Source of the DNA: Dactylorhiza incarnata
Lineage: Eukaryota > Streptophyta > Magnoliopsida > Asparagales > Orchidaceae
Length of the DNA stretch: 64,000 bases
NCBI GenBank assembly: GCA_033032865.1
Contig: JAWHQI010000148.1
Location: 5,103,501-5,167,500, forward strand
Reading direction: 5' to 3'
Below the pieces are notes generated by a model, which was given only the letters and a program-made list of their open reading frames with translations, made no database searches and had not been told where the DNA came from. Both the position numbers and the translations under genes were made by a program. Shown here piece by piece: positions 1 to 10,645 of the stretch. Each line of letters begins with the position of its first letter. Position 1 is the first letter of the stretch.

Positions 1-698
1 ATTGACAACCCAGCGATTCCAACCGTGAATCCCAGCAAGGCTTCGGAGTCGGTCGAATCTCTTACTCTTTATTCTTTTGAAATGATGTTTGTATGCTAAA
101 CTCTCTATTTTTTGGATGAAGAGCTTGATAAATCCATATATGTAACTTTTATTTCATGTTTATGAAAATACTTTTGATTTATTCAAGTGTATGAGGTGTG
201 CTATTGTCATTCATCTTCCATCCTCCATTACACTCCATTCCATTCCGCTTAACTTCTCTTCCACTACGTGAGCCTACTCTTCCATTCGCCAAGCTAAGCG
301 GTGCTAACGACCCGTGTAATCCACTTCATTTCCGCTAGTGCGAACCACCTCATCCACTTGCCTACTCGCCCATCCGCCTACCGAAGCAGTGCATCGCGGC
401 CTGCATAGTTTCCATCCGCCCGGCGAAGCAGCGCATAGCGGCCTGCATAGGAGTAGTGATTTAGTTGTTTTATTTTGTTTTCCGCAAATCAAACCAACCC
501 CAGCCTTTCGCATCCATCCGACTTAAGGACTTCAATCTCAAGTCCTCCTCAATAGTCAACTCCACCTTACTGTGTTGCTTCCGAGATCGATACTCGGGGA
601 TTTACTCCTCGTTTTATATTACTTGAACGATCGGTACACTGCCGTGTCGTGCCGCAGTCTAGCCACCATCTATAGTGGTGTGTAGGATTTGCACACCA
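1..698 (+). mobile_element. Partial LTR of non-autonomous Athila-derived family N
   Basis: This stretch is the reverse complement, with many substitutions, of about 51329-52050, the LTR of the complete family N element. It carries the end of the LTR in plus orientation and finishes with CA at 697-698. Upstream parts lie outside the window, so it is either a 3' LTR or a solo LTR. ACCAT at 699-703 is the candidate right-hand target duplication; its partner is outside. Short reading frames in it, for example 338-526, are GC-rich LTR shadows and not genes. Confidence 0.75.
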
Positions 699-702
699 AC
701 CA

Positions 703-1164
703 TACCGGTCAGTCTATGGTAAAGCTTGTCATTTGCCAGTAGAATTAGAACATCGCGCTTTTTGGGCGCTAAAATTTTTTAATTTGAATTTAGATTTAGC
801 CTCCGAACAAAGAAAACTACAACTTATTGAACTAGACGAATGGCGTGCGAACGCCTATGAAAATAATAAATTTTGTAAGGAGCGCACTAAATTCTACCAT
901 GATAAAAAAATTAAACAACCAAAAACTTTTTCACCGTGAGATTTTGTCCTACTTTTTAATTCTAGACTTAGGCTTTTTTCGGGGAAATTAAAAACCCGAT
1001 GGTCCGGTCCCTTCAGAGTAAAAGAAGTTTGGCCATACAGGACCATGCTTATAGAGCACCCGGAAAAAGGATCTTTTAAGGTTAACGGACAACGTTTGAA
1101 ATTATACCACCCCGGCGACCCAGCGACCGGAAATATCGAAACAATGCACTTAACGGATATTTAA
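703..1164 (+). pseudogene. Athila integrase C-terminal fragment
   Basis: The plus frame encodes the end of an Athila-type pol: the conserved [19 protein letters not shown] box, the [11 protein letters not shown] stretch and the C-terminal KTRWSGPF segment, ending at a TAA at 1162-1164. It matches the last 150 or so residues of the minus-strand Athila pol at 58250-60673. One in-frame TGA at 937-939 replaces the glycine of the SPGD motif, so the copy is dead. The 5' side is cut by the family N LTR inserted at 698/699. The ACCAT at the boundary reads as the start of the interrupted integrase box, which supports a simple insertion. Confidence 0.85.
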
Positions 1165-2979
1165 GAAAACGCCACTTAGTCAAGCTACGTGATGGTAAAC
1201 AAAGCGCTCTTGGGAGGCAACCCAATGTTAACCTCTTTATTTTTCTCTTTCTTTTCTTGGTTCTTTTTCTAATTTAACTCTGCAGGTGTTTGACCGGCAA
1301 CCCCGACTACCATCCAGGGAAGCCCTCTTTACACTTTAGTAATTTATCTTGATTTGTCTTTCTTGTCATTTTTTTAGTTTTATCTTTCATACTTAGTTTT
1401 AAACATTGGGGACAATGTTTAATTTTAAGTATGAGGGTGTAGCATAGCTTTCTTTGTAGTTTTACTTGAAAACAAAAAAACCAAAAACAAAATTAAAAAA
1501 ATTGAAATTAAATTTCTTGGAAAGGACGCTTTGGGCTTGAATTCTCATCATAGCCTCTAGTACCTTGTGAGACCTTCACCGGGTTGACCTTGGGAAGTCC
1601 AAGAACAAAAAAAAATCTAATAGGAAATGATCTTTTTATTCATCAAAACGCCCACTTGCTAAATTGTAAGTTCCAAGTAGACTGTTTTTCATATGGACTA
1701 AAAATAATTTTGTGCTAGAATAGTTTTTGAAACTTTTGAGTAAAATTGTTGACTCATGTAGTGCTCCTAGTCATATGCATGTCTTTGAGTAGTGTTGGTG
1801 TAAAATTAAATTCTTGGCATAGATCTAAAATTATGTTTTATTAATTTGCGTAGTAATAATTTATTTTACTTTTAATTCGAATCCGATCTTTTCCAAAAGT
1901 AGTTTAGGTGAGTGTGTAGAAGATTGTTAGAAAGCTATTACTCGAATTAAACAAAAGGGTGTCCTTTCTCGATGTCTAGAACATGCCCCAAGCTATTCTC
2001 GAAGCATGTGCACTTTAGTCAAAATTAACTTTACGGAAATGATGTAGGCCTTTCTTTGGATAGTTGAGCCTTTGCACCCAACCTCGATTTACTACCATTA
2101 TTCACACAAATTTGAGTCTTTCACCTTTATTTGAACCACCCTCATCATTTCGGCACCAAAGCTAAAAAGCCCAAAACCCAAATGAACACTTGAAATTTTG
2201 AGCTAAAATTGAAAAAAAAGAGAAATATTTGGGTACGATTCTATGAAAAAAATGGAAAATATATATATATATATATATGGTTATCAATTCAAAAGAAAAG
2301 TTTATATCAAAAGGCAATAATCTCATAATGATATGCGGCCTAGGTATGCACATGCATACTTGGAATGATCTCAATTATGAAGATTCATATTATAAATGTA
2401 GGTGAATGAGAGTGTTTCCGTTTACAAAAAAATAAGTATGGGGGTAAAGCTTCATTATTTTTGTGGTAGTCATTTTTAGCTCAAAACTTTCCATTTAAGT
2501 GGAATGCGCCTTCATGTTTATCATTGTTTACCTCACCCTTAAACCCAAGCCGTAAAATATACCCTATTTAAGTCCTAAAGATCCATAGAGTTGATTTAGT
2601 ATGAAGTGCAGTGGAGAAGGTGCAAACGGGCAAGCCTATGGTCGTCGACATTGATGGATTTCTTTGGAGGCTATCCCCGAGCGTTCAAGTCTAGTAATTT
2701 AAATCTCAGCAATCACAATATTTTCTTCCTTCACATAACTTTTTGATTGGCCGTCGACTCATTTTAAAAGTGATAATAAATAATTATAACGCATTTTTTA
2801 AGTATTTCATAAATTAGTATTTATGCCAAGAACATCTTTTTACTAAAATATCTACGCATGCCAGCATAATACTTCACATTTTACTCTCTAGTTTTCTTAA
2901 TTCTTTCTTGCATTAATTTTTCTTACCCTTATGAAGAATGGTTTGCTCGGGACGAGCAACGAGCAAGTATGGGGGTGTT
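1165..2979 (+). other. Athila 3' internal non-coding region
   Basis: This 1.8-kb stretch lies between the pol stop and the 3' LTR and has no credible ORF, although Athila elements often carry an env-like ORF here. It is clearly homologous to 57860-58249 plus 49931-51323 of the right-hand Athila, on the other strand. It contains three copies of an AAGTATGGGGGT-like motif, near 1430, 2431 and 2966. The last is the true polypurine tract. A short (AT)n run lies near 2258-2277. Confidence 0.8.
2966..2979 (+). other. Athila polypurine tract
   Basis: The purine-rich AAGTATGGGGGTGTT abuts the TGATGAGT start of the 3' LTR at 2980. Plus-strand DNA synthesis of the retrotransposon starts at this position in all LTR elements. 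Confidence 0.8.
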
Positions 2980-3154
2980 TGATGAGTAATTTATTTACTC
3001 ATCTTTTAGTATAGTATTATTACAATTTTATTATGAAATTATGTAATTTTTATAAATTATATCGTATAAATCTTTCCTATGTCAATTTCATAAGCTAACT
3101 TATGTTTATTTTATATTTTCAGGTTTTCTGGACATTTGGCGCAGAAATGCATTT

Positions 3155-3720
3155 ACACGCCCCAGGTCTCGGGCGTGAACCATGGGCGTGTAACCTACGA
3201 AGTGTTCCAGACAGGTTTCCTCCACCCCGGAGTCGTTCCGTGAAGAATTCGCCAAGTACACGCCCCAGGTCACGGGCGTGACCGAGGGCGTGACATCATA
3301 GTCACGGCCAGAACCCACCACCAGCTGCCAGCACGCCTGTCACGTCATTTAAAGTAACACGCCCCAGGTCACGGGCGTGACCTGGGGGCGTGACCACTGG
3401 CTATGAGCTGCGATCGACGAAAATTCAGAGACCGAGGAATTGGCGAGAGCTCGACGAATGTTCAAACATACACACCCCAGGTCACGGGCGTGACCATCGG
3501 GCGTGACATCCAGTACACGAGTGTGACTCGCCCCGCACTCCTTCCCGCCAAAGATTCCCGCCAGAAGCCAGATTTTAATATTACATGCCCCAGGTCACGG
3601 GCGTGACCTAGGGCGTGACACGTCCGAAATGCCTGCATTGAAGCCAGAATGCGCCCTCTCCGCCAGCACCGATCACGCCCCCTACACGCCCCTTGGTCAC
3701 GGGCGTGACAAAGGGCGTGT
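3155..3720 (+). repeat. Athila U3 array of CACGCCC/GGGCGTG palindromic words
   Basis: Six units start near 3155, 3258, 3357, 3470, 3583 and 3684, spaced 99-113 bp. Each unit of about 38 bp has the form ACACGCCCC, then GGTCACGGGCGTGAC, then a further GGGCGTG. CACG and CGTG half-sites therefore face each other. Between units the sequence is not repeated. Equivalent arrays lie at about 22834-23300 and 49333-49750 in the other two LTR copies. Confidence 0.9.
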
Positions 3721-3737
3721 AACACCAAAAATTCCGC

Positions 3738-3746
3738 TATTTAAAG
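3738..3746 (+). promoter_or_regulatory. Probable Athila LTR TATA box
   Basis: TATTTAAAG stands about 20 bp after the last U3 word. The same site is conserved in reverse at 22808-22817 and 49308-49317, next to the word arrays of those LTRs. The start of transcription is expected about 30 bp downstream; this is inferred from position only. Confidence 0.6.
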
Positions 3747-5135
3747 GGAGCTTTTCCAGATGTTTATGGACGAAGTTTAGGAGTTCTAGCTTACTTTCTT
3801 GCACTAGTTTTAATCTTGTATGTCCTTTTCTTCTTGCACTTTTATTTCCCAAGCTTGTAATTCTCAATTTTCTAGTTGTAATTTCTTTTGCTAATTAATA
3901 AAATAGTACTTTTTCTCTTATTTTACTCCCAACTTTCATTATGCACTTCTTTCATTTCATTGTTTCCTCCATCTCTATGAGTAGCTAAATTCTATTAGTA
4001 CTCGACCGAGATGATCCAAGGGAAATATACTTCTTGATCTAAATTCTAGCTTCTCTTTCTCTTCCTTAGAATACCTTAGATTTATTCTTGAACTATTATT
4101 GGGTTGAGATTATATTGTCGATATATAATTCTCATCTTTGTTTTCGCAATCTAATAATCGATAGGTTTTTATTTCGAATCGATTATTTCATGAATAAAGA
4201 GAGTTGAATGCACTCCTCAAGCGAGGATGACATAATTCTCCCGGATTGGAGTCAAATCCAATAGAGGGGTTTGATGCGTGTCGGCAAGTGCACCGGTCGC
4301 TGTCAAGTAATAAATATGGAGAGTGGACTCCCCGAATGTCGGTCTCTTGAGGAATGCAGGTTGGGTGAACGAAACGCGTAGCGTGACTCTTGTTACACAA
4401 GCAAAACACACATGAAAAAGGGGGGTTTTTGGTTGGTTTTCCTAATCTTATCAACAACAAAAGAGTTGCGGGTCGAAAACACCGCTTTGTGAGGCGAGGT
4501 GGATGCAACAGCCGCGATGCCGTGCTTCGTTAGGCGGGTGGAATGTACTCAAGTGCGAGAAGGTGAGGGTCGTAAACACCTCTTCACAACCGTCGTTAGC
4601 TCTTGCTAACACGGAACAATCACCTTGCGTGCGCGTACGAGTGAGTGAGTGGAAATGGAGTGAATCACAACCGAACCATGAAGAACAACAAGGAAACATT
4701 CATTTCACAAACATCATCATAATATTCGAGTTTACACGGTTCAACGAGTACAATGGAGGAAAGAGGAGAGAAATAACCGATGGTGAAGACTAGCGGCCGT
4801 TCACGGCCGGAATGGTAGGTTGTTGGGCTACCTCCGGACTCGGGCGGACAATGCTTCCGGCGTAGAGAGCTGTCACGATCTCCCTACGTAGCTCCGTCGT
4901 CTTCGACTTCAGGTTTCTCCTTCTTCTCACCGGGCGGAGTGAGAGAATAGTTGCTTGGAGGCTTGCGGACGATGGAGAACACTCACGGACAATGGAGGAA
5001 GTCTTGGAATGGATGGAGGAGGCTTCCCCTTGCGTAGGAGATGAAGTGGAGGCGTCCCACGGTGGAGGTCGGTGGCGTACGAAACAGGAATCCCGCTCCC
5101 GGCTTCTGATATTGCCCTAAAAATCGCAACAGGCG

Positions 5136-5143
5136 TTTAAATA
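5136..5143 (-). promoter_or_regulatory. TATA-like box of family N solo LTR
   Basis: The minus strand reads TATTTAAA just downstream of the CACGACC word array (5158-5528), the same position as the TATAAATT of the young family N LTRs. Confidence 0.5.
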
Positions 5144-5157
5144 GGCGCTGGAATAAA

Positions 5158-5528
5158 TACTGCGCACGGTCATTGGCGCACGACCAGTGGTCGTGCGCAC
5201 TGGAATTCTGCGATCGTGCGCACTGCCTGGGTGGAACCTGCAAGATACGAAATTATAAAATAAAATGTTCGCACGACCAGTGGCGCACGACCGGTGGTCG
5301 TGCGCACTAGCGTTGATGGTCGTGCGCAATACAGCAAACAGAACTCAGAATTTTAATGATAAGTGCGCACGAGCAGTGGCGCACGACCGGTGGTCGTGCG
5401 CACTGGCGTTGGTGGTCGTGCGCACTGCACCAAACAGAACTCGTGAAAAAGGGTTAAGTGCACACGATCAGTGGCGCACGACCAGTGGTCGTGCGCAATA
5501 GAACCGACGATCGTGCGCAGTGTTCCTG
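5158..5528 (-). repeat. Family N U3 array of CACGACC/GGTCGTG palindromes
   Basis: Repeated words of the form GCGCACGACC, then AGTGGTCGTGCGCA, occur in about four units. Each contains an inverted CACGAC/GTCGTG pair. The same array is found in the other family N LTRs at 52399-52765 and 57232-57598. Confidence 0.9.
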
Positions 5529-6185
5529 TGCAGAATTGCACCGGGAACACTTGCACGACTCCTATTCCCGCACAACCACAGATCTAGCCACTGAAAGTGG
5601 CACTTAACATCACATGAATACTACTAATGACAATAAGCACGAAAATCACACCAAAGTGGCCTAGATGTGCACCTAGCATGGATTATCAAATATAAGCTAT
5701 AACAAGGCTAAAGTGCGGAGAAATGACTAAATAACGGCCCAGATGAGTCCATAAATGTGTATATGATCAGGACTCATCAGGGTTCATTACGATAAGGCGA
5801 GTTTTAGATTTCGATTCTAGAACGAAAGTTCGTTTGATCAACTAAACTCAGTTGAGCGTATCCTCGAGAGAGGTGTGTTCATAAATCGGGAACCTCCACG
5901 GTCAAGTATTTTCTAATTAGATTTAGAAGTTGTCCTTTTTATATTTTATTTTCCCAAGGTGATTTAAGGTTGAGTACTAACCTTTAACTCATCAATTTAA
6001 ATAAGCTATTTCTCTTTCTCGCAACCAACCAACCACAAGTTTTATTCGATAAAATAATAGAGATTATCCAAAGTAAGAGTACTCAACCTTCCCGAGTCTA
6101 ATACGACCTTGGTTTTTATAACCTATACTACATTCGATACGGTACACTTGCCGTTATCGTTTGCGGATATAGATTTTCCCCATCA

Positions 6186-7279
6186 CTCCCCTGGCCTTCA
6201 GCTCACTTCTGCCACTGCTGTTGCGTGCTGGGGGACCCCCAGGACCTCCGTCGCCTCAAAGAAATGGCCTGCACCTCCTAGCCATGGGTCGTCCCTTCCA
6301 CCTCCGTCGCCAAAGAAGAATCGGCCCTCGCTCCTTGCTAAGGGGAAAGGACTCACCGAAGGCCTGACCGGGGTTGAACCCTCAGTGGCCCCGCCTGCCA
6401 TCAAGAGAGTCGGGGAGGTCACTGAGTTTGCCGTCGATGTGCCGGCCGCACCCGGCCCGATGGACCACCGAAATTTCGGTTTCGGCACAAAAAATTGAGA
6501 TGAGGCCGGCGAAACCCTGTTGGATAGGAACTTGGAGTCCAACAGGGTTTCGGTCTCCACCCTTCTCCCCTCCTGGGTGGAGTAGGAGACCATCAGAGGG
6601 AAGGCATTCGCCTTTTCCTTTTGTCTCTACGGCAGGGAGGATGCCGACAACTTCGATGCCCTCACCTCCCAGGCGCTCGCGCATGATAGTGCACGAGCCC
6701 AGCTTCGCGCTTTGGAGCCCGCCCACATGACTGGACGCCGCTGCCTTCAGGTGGAGAGGAATTCCGAGGAGCTGAAGCGCGAGCTGAAGGAGGCAACCTA
6801 GGAGATCGCCAAACTGAAGGAGAAGCAAGTGGTCTACGAGGGCCTCCTCGCTAGTATCAAGGATGGGATTGTAAGTTTGCCGAAAATTTGCCTACTACTT
6901 TATGCAATATGTCTTCTTAACCCATTCACTTTTTGTAGGACCCTGAGACCGCGAACCAGCTGCTCGCTCGCAAGACGGAGCTAGAGAATGAGGTCGCGGT
7001 GCTGAAGGCCCAGAATCAAGAGCTGGTCTGGCCGCCCTCCCTCCATCTCCTCGAAGCCCTAGGACCCAGAGGAGCGAGAAGCGCATGGAGGAGGAGGTGA
7101 TGTGGGACAACACGATTGGGGTGGCGAGGCACATCTTCACCACTCTCAAGGAGGTCGAGCTTATTTCTGCTGACGCGGCGCAGCTCACCATCAAGGAGGT
7201 GGTCCCAGAGCTGTTCGAGCTGATCCCTCTCAGCGAAGATAGCGAGAACGAACAGTCTGCTGGCGATTCTCAGATGTAA
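6186..7279 (+). pseudogene. Antisense ORF of Tat-1, spliced coiled-coil protein
   Basis: The plus strand, opposite to Tat-1 pol, carries a broken ORF: a proline/serine-rich part (about 6190-6495) and a glutamate/lysine-rich probable coiled coil (about 6640-6870). A 68-bp intron follows, then more coiled coil (6939-7035) and a C-terminal segment starting at Met 7085 and ending GDSQM with TAA at 7277-7279. There is an in-frame TAG near 6799 and at least one frameshift near 7040-7080. Tat elements (Grande, Ogre relatives) are known to carry an antisense ORF between pol and the 3' LTR; this fits in place and direction. No function is known. Alternative: a captured host gene fragment. Confidence 0.55.
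6871..6938 (+). other. Predicted GT-AG intron in Tat-1 antisense ORF
   Basis: A strong donor GTAAGTTTG at 6871 and acceptor TTTTTGTAG ending at 6938 bound 68 AT-rich bp with stops. Removing them joins two coiled-coil segments in phase 0. The flanking exons are GC-rich. Confidence 0.6.
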
Positions 7280-7984
7280 TCTTTTTTCAATTCAAAATTT
7301 TTGTAAGACGAGAATCGCCTCTTTTGTGTAAACCTTTTTGAGAATATAATGAAATATGTGTTTCCCTTAAGTTTCCTTTCTTTTACTTTTGTCTTTCTTG
7401 TTGCCACTCGCTTACGCGCTCGCACCTTTGCATTCTCATGCACTCACTCACGCGCTCGCGCCTTAACGATACACATCAAACGCGCATCTGCGCTTTCCTC
7501 GAGCCCTCGTGTATCCACACGTTCGCGTACTCGCACACTCGTGCGCATGGGAACTCGTGTGCTCGCACCTCTTTTGGTTGCGTAGCCTCGGCATTAACTC
7601 TTGGGCGATCGCCAAAGCCTTTCCACCCTACTCGCAGGCCTCGGCCGAGAGACTTGCCCGAATTTTTCCTTGCATCCTTTACGATTGGTTCTCACCTGGG
7701 TTCTCTTGCCGAGCGAATGCATATTTTGGTAGGCCCTCTCGCATATACTGATCGAGAGCCCTGTCAATTTTTGCTGCATTATTTTCGACAGGTTCTCGCT
7801 CGGGTGCTCTCGCCAAGCGAGTGCCTATTTTGGTAGGCCCACCCGCAAACCCTAGCGGTTAGAACCTCTTCTTGAATATTTCTTTTCTTGCCACCGAGAT
7901 AGCTTATGGCCCTGTCATCTAGGTGAGAGCCTAGTCGAGGGACCCATTTGAGATGATCCAACTCATACACTATCATCTTCCTCC
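7280..7984. other. Tat-1 3' region without a gene
   Basis: No credible ORF is present. Just after the antisense ORF stop, TTTTTGTAAG and AATATAATGAAATA could serve as its 3' end signals. At 7390-7570 there are many CTCGC/CGCTCGCGC/ACTCGTG words. Around 7680-7850 two related segments of about 110 bp share GGTTCTC, CTTGCCGAGCGAATGC and TTTTGGTAGGCCC, which looks like an old duplication. On the minus strand this is 3' UTR or LTR-proximal Tat sequence. Confidence 0.5.
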
Positions 7985-8537
7985 CCCATCCAGGAATCAA
8001 CCAGACCCACCAGCTAGTGAGAGCCCGGCAATGGAGTCGACTTGGGGAAGTCGAGCGCATAAAGAAATCTTGCCAGCCTCTTTAGAGATCAACCTGAACC
8101 GACCGGATAGTGAGAGCTCGACAGTTGAATCGATCTGGGGCACACCAGTACCTCAAGAAACAATGTCAGCCTCTCCAGAGATCTACCTGAACCCACCGGC
8201 TAGTGAGAGCCCGGCAACAGAATCGATCTGAGGCCCTCCAGCAACTCAAGAAACCTTGCTAGCCTCTCCAGAGATCAATCTGAACCCACACGCTAGTGAG
8301 ATCCCGGCAGCGGAATCGATCCGGGGCACTCCAGCACCTCAAGAAACCTTGACAGCCTCTCTAAAGATCAACCTGAACCCACCAGCTAGTGAGCCCCGGC
8401 AGCAGAATCAATCAGGGGCACTCCAGCACCTCAAGAAACCTTGTAAGCCTCTCCAGATATCAACATGAACTCACTAGCTAGTGAGAGCCCAGCATCGGAA
8501 TCGATCTGGGGCACTCCAGCACCTCAAGAAACCTTGA
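7985..8537 (-). repeat. 93-bp tandem array in Tat-1 3' region
   Basis: About six degenerate units of about 93 bp follow each other. Units begin AGCCTCTCCAGAGATCAA, pass through GCTAGTGAGAGCCCGGC, and end with CTCAAGAAACCTTG. The period is 31 codons, so plus-strand frames at 7953-8468 stay open and look like a repetitive protein; I regard that as a by-product. The array lies directly 3' of the pol end on the minus strand. Tat elements are known for variable tandem arrays in the 3' UTR. Confidence 0.85.
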
Positions 8538-8594
8538 ATGGGCCCAACATTAGAAAAGAATAATTTTCAACACAGAATAAGTTAATAAATAAGT

Positions 8595-9041
8595 TCAAGG
8601 GTAGAAAGGTTTCAAATTGTCCCCGCTCCAAGTTTGGCTGAGGGATACCCTGTTCACATCCTGGAGGTACAACATAAGGACCTTCCTAGTTGGGATTGAG
8701 CTTTCCAACCGCGACTCCCCTTCCGGCCACATCCACCTTTTCAGGACCAAGTCCCCCTTTTCGAACTGCTTTACCCTGATATGCTTGTAGAAGTACCTGG
8801 CCATCCGCCGCTTGACCTCCTCTTGTCGAATGGCTGCCAGGTCTCCAAGTTCTTCCTCCAAGTCCAAAGATAGCAATTGTTCCTCTTCATTTTCCACTCT
8901 CCATTCCTCGTCTCCTTCACCCGCGATGACCACCCGGTTTATTTTACCTCGAACTCTATGGGAAACACGACCTCGGACCCATGGGAGAGTATAAAATGGG
9001 TATCCCCAGTGGCGATGTTTGGCGTTGTTCTTAGGGCCCAT
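8595..9041 (-). pseudogene. Tat-1 integrase C-terminal fragment
   Basis: The fragment contains RRMARYFYKHIRVKQFEKGD, a typical Tat/gypsy integrase C-terminal segment that precedes the GDLVLK motif, and ends LKPFYP. Upstream, between the archaeal-type RNase H and this piece, only about 150 bp remain. The integrase zinc finger and DDE core, normally some 250-300 residues, have therefore been deleted. Confidence 0.7.
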
Positions 9042-9196
9042 ATGACCGAGGGCAGCTACCTCTCAGATTCTCGACCTTCTTTTTTAGCAAGTTCACGATA
9101 ATATGCTGATTTATACCTGAACCGTCGCTTGTCCATATATCCTTCCGGGAACTGGCCCGAGGTTAGGAAGGCGATAAAGGGATCCATCCACGAGAA

Positions 9197-9508
9197 TCAT
9201 TGGTCCACTTCCATCAATTCGCCTTCTTCGATGGACGGTCGAAAGAGTTCTGACACCGTTCCCCCATTCCTGGGACCGAACTTAGCCAGGAGATCCGTCG
9301 GGAAGCTCTCCTCCCTCGGCACGTGTTGAATCGAGAAAGTGTTTAATTGTCCGATGATCCCCTTGACCTTCTCCAGGTACCATAGGAGAGTTGGTTCCTT
9401 GGCCTCAAACTCTCCCATGTTTTGACATGCCACTACCATGGAGTCCGTTGAGACCTCCACATCCTGCACACCCAGCTCCCGGGTAAGATGAAGTCCCTCT
9501 ATTACCAC
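9197..9508 (-). pseudogene. Tat-1 archaeal-type RNase H
   Basis: It encodes the second RNase H typical of the Tat lineage: the GLHLTRELGVQDVEVSTDS block with the substrate-strand aspartate, an LWYLEKVKG helix, an IQHVPREES segment and a LLAKFG end. About 100 residues are readable. The fragment continues from the retroviral-type RNase H remnant just upstream and runs toward the integrase remnant. Confidence 0.65.
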
Positions 9509-9885
9509 CTCGTACTCAGCCTGGTTGTTGGTGAGTGGGAAGTGAATCTTAATTTCTTACTTGATCCTTGTTCCATGGGGCGTACTAGGATTACTCCCCC
9601 CACCACCCCGAAGGAATGTTTACCGGATGCCCCATCAACCAACATCTTCCATGCCATCGAGGGAGGTTGTACGAGCCCCTCCACCTCGGTCATGTAGTCG
9701 GCCAAGAAATCCGCCACAGCTTGCACCTTGATAGACATCCTAGGAACAAATGAGATGTCAAACTCGCTCATCTCCACCGACCATTTGGCCAACCTACCTG
9801 AATGCTCCACCCCTTCCATGATGTTGCGAAGGGTATGGTCGGTCACCACCTTGATGGAGTGTGCCTCGAAGTAGGGTCGGGGCTT
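9509..9885 (-). pseudogene. Tat-1 RNase H C-terminal part and linker
   Basis: On the minus strand, RPYFEAHSIKVVTDHTLRNIM and GRLAKWSVEMSEFDISFVPR are the standard end of a Tat retroviral-type RNase H, followed by a VQAVADFLAD linker and an AWKMLVDGASG segment that begins the archaeal-type RNase H. The N-terminal part of this RNase H is on the other strand, in the inverted segment at 9885-10645. Confidence 0.65.
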
Positions 9886-10645
9886 CTAGATGCTTTTTTA
9901 GGTTACCATAAGATTCGCATGCATCCACCCGACATCAAGGATGTTTTGTTCATTACAGGGGATGTATGCTACTGTTACAAGATGATGCCCTTCGGGTTGA
10001 AAAATGCAGGAGCAACATACCAGTGAATGATAGACAGGGTCTTCCGCGAGCAAAAGGGAAGGAACCTTGAGGTGTATGTGGATGACCTTATGATCAAAAG
10101 CCGAGATCTCGAGTCCCACCTTCGGGACCTTGAAGAGTCCTTCGATACCCTAAGGAAGTACAAGATTAGGCTCAATCCCTAGAAGTGTGTCTTCGGGGAA
10201 AGCCGGGGAAAATTCTTAGGCCATTTGCTCACCCCGGCCGGGGTGTAGCCCAACCCGACAAGGTGAAGGCAATCTTGGAGCTGAGGTCACCGAGGAACAC
10301 GAAGTAGGTCCAGTGCCTCACAGGAAAACTAGCAGGATAGAGCAGGTTCCTCTCCAGGGGCAGGAGAGAAGTGCTCGCCTTTCTTCAAGGTACTCCGAGG
10401 AAACCAGAAGTTCGAATGGACTCCCGAGTGCGAAAGGGCATTCCATGCGCTAAAGGAGCAGCTGACACAGGCCCCGCTACTCCAGGGACCGGGGCAGGGG
10501 GAGGATATATCCCTATACAATGGGGTAGGGGTAGAGGCGGTAAGCTCTGTATTGGTTCGGGAGGAAGGTAAAAAGCAACTCCCAATCAATTATGTCAGCA
10601 GGGTGTTGAGGAAGGCGGAGCTCAGATACCCCATCAAGGATACAT
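9885..10645 (+). pseudogene. Inverted Tat-1 RT/RNase H segment
   Basis: On the plus strand, opposite to the rest of Tat-1, the sequence reads RT box LLDAFLGYHKIRMHPP, then MMPFGLKNAGATYQ, the catalytic LEVYVDD motif, and the start of RNase H up to the VSRVLRKAELRYPIKD block. These are exactly the parts missing from the minus-strand order. The outer ends share about 90 bp in inverted orientation (9887-9980 with 10655-10750). Several stops are present. Confidence 0.75.

Larger units (their letters stand above)
4272..5779 (-). mobile_element. Solo LTR of family N
   Basis: A 1508-bp LTR runs from TG at 4272 to CA at 5779 and is flanked by perfect 5-bp duplications GGGTT (4267-4271 and 5780-5784). 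It is homologous to the 1693-bp LTRs at 51329 and 56162 but diverged. Its sense is minus. Flanking sequence on both sides is continuous Athila LTR, so it landed in an existing LTR and later lost its internal part by LTR-LTR recombination. Frames inside it at 4188-4793 and 4983-5556 are shadows of repeats. Confidence 0.9.
2980..6185 (+). mobile_element. Athila 3' LTR, split by a solo LTR
   Basis: The LTR starts TGATGAGT after the polypurine tract and ends CCCCATCA at 6185. Without the inserted 1508-bp solo LTR and one copy of its target duplication it is about 1.69 kb. The same LTR recurs at 21854-23473 (solo) and 48902-49930 (internally shortened), both on the minus strand. It carries a U3 word array (3155-3720), a TATA-like site at 3738 and a long downstream part. 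The 5' end of the element is outside the window. The TTG-initiated frame at 6109-6498 runs from LTR into the flank and is not a gene. Confidence 0.85.

Noticed and set aside
1165..2979. Athila env-like ORF
   Set aside because: No frame above about 70 codons in either copy; the region is conserved but non-coding.
3155..3720. CRISPR-like array (repeats with unique spacers)
   Set aside because: Units are about 38 bp with spacers of 60-75 bp, degenerate, lie in a plant LTR with TATA box, and no cas genes exist.
7953..8468. Repetitive protein of 31-residue units
   Set aside because: Opposite strand to Tat pol, interrupted, and explained by a 93-bp tandem array in the 3' region.
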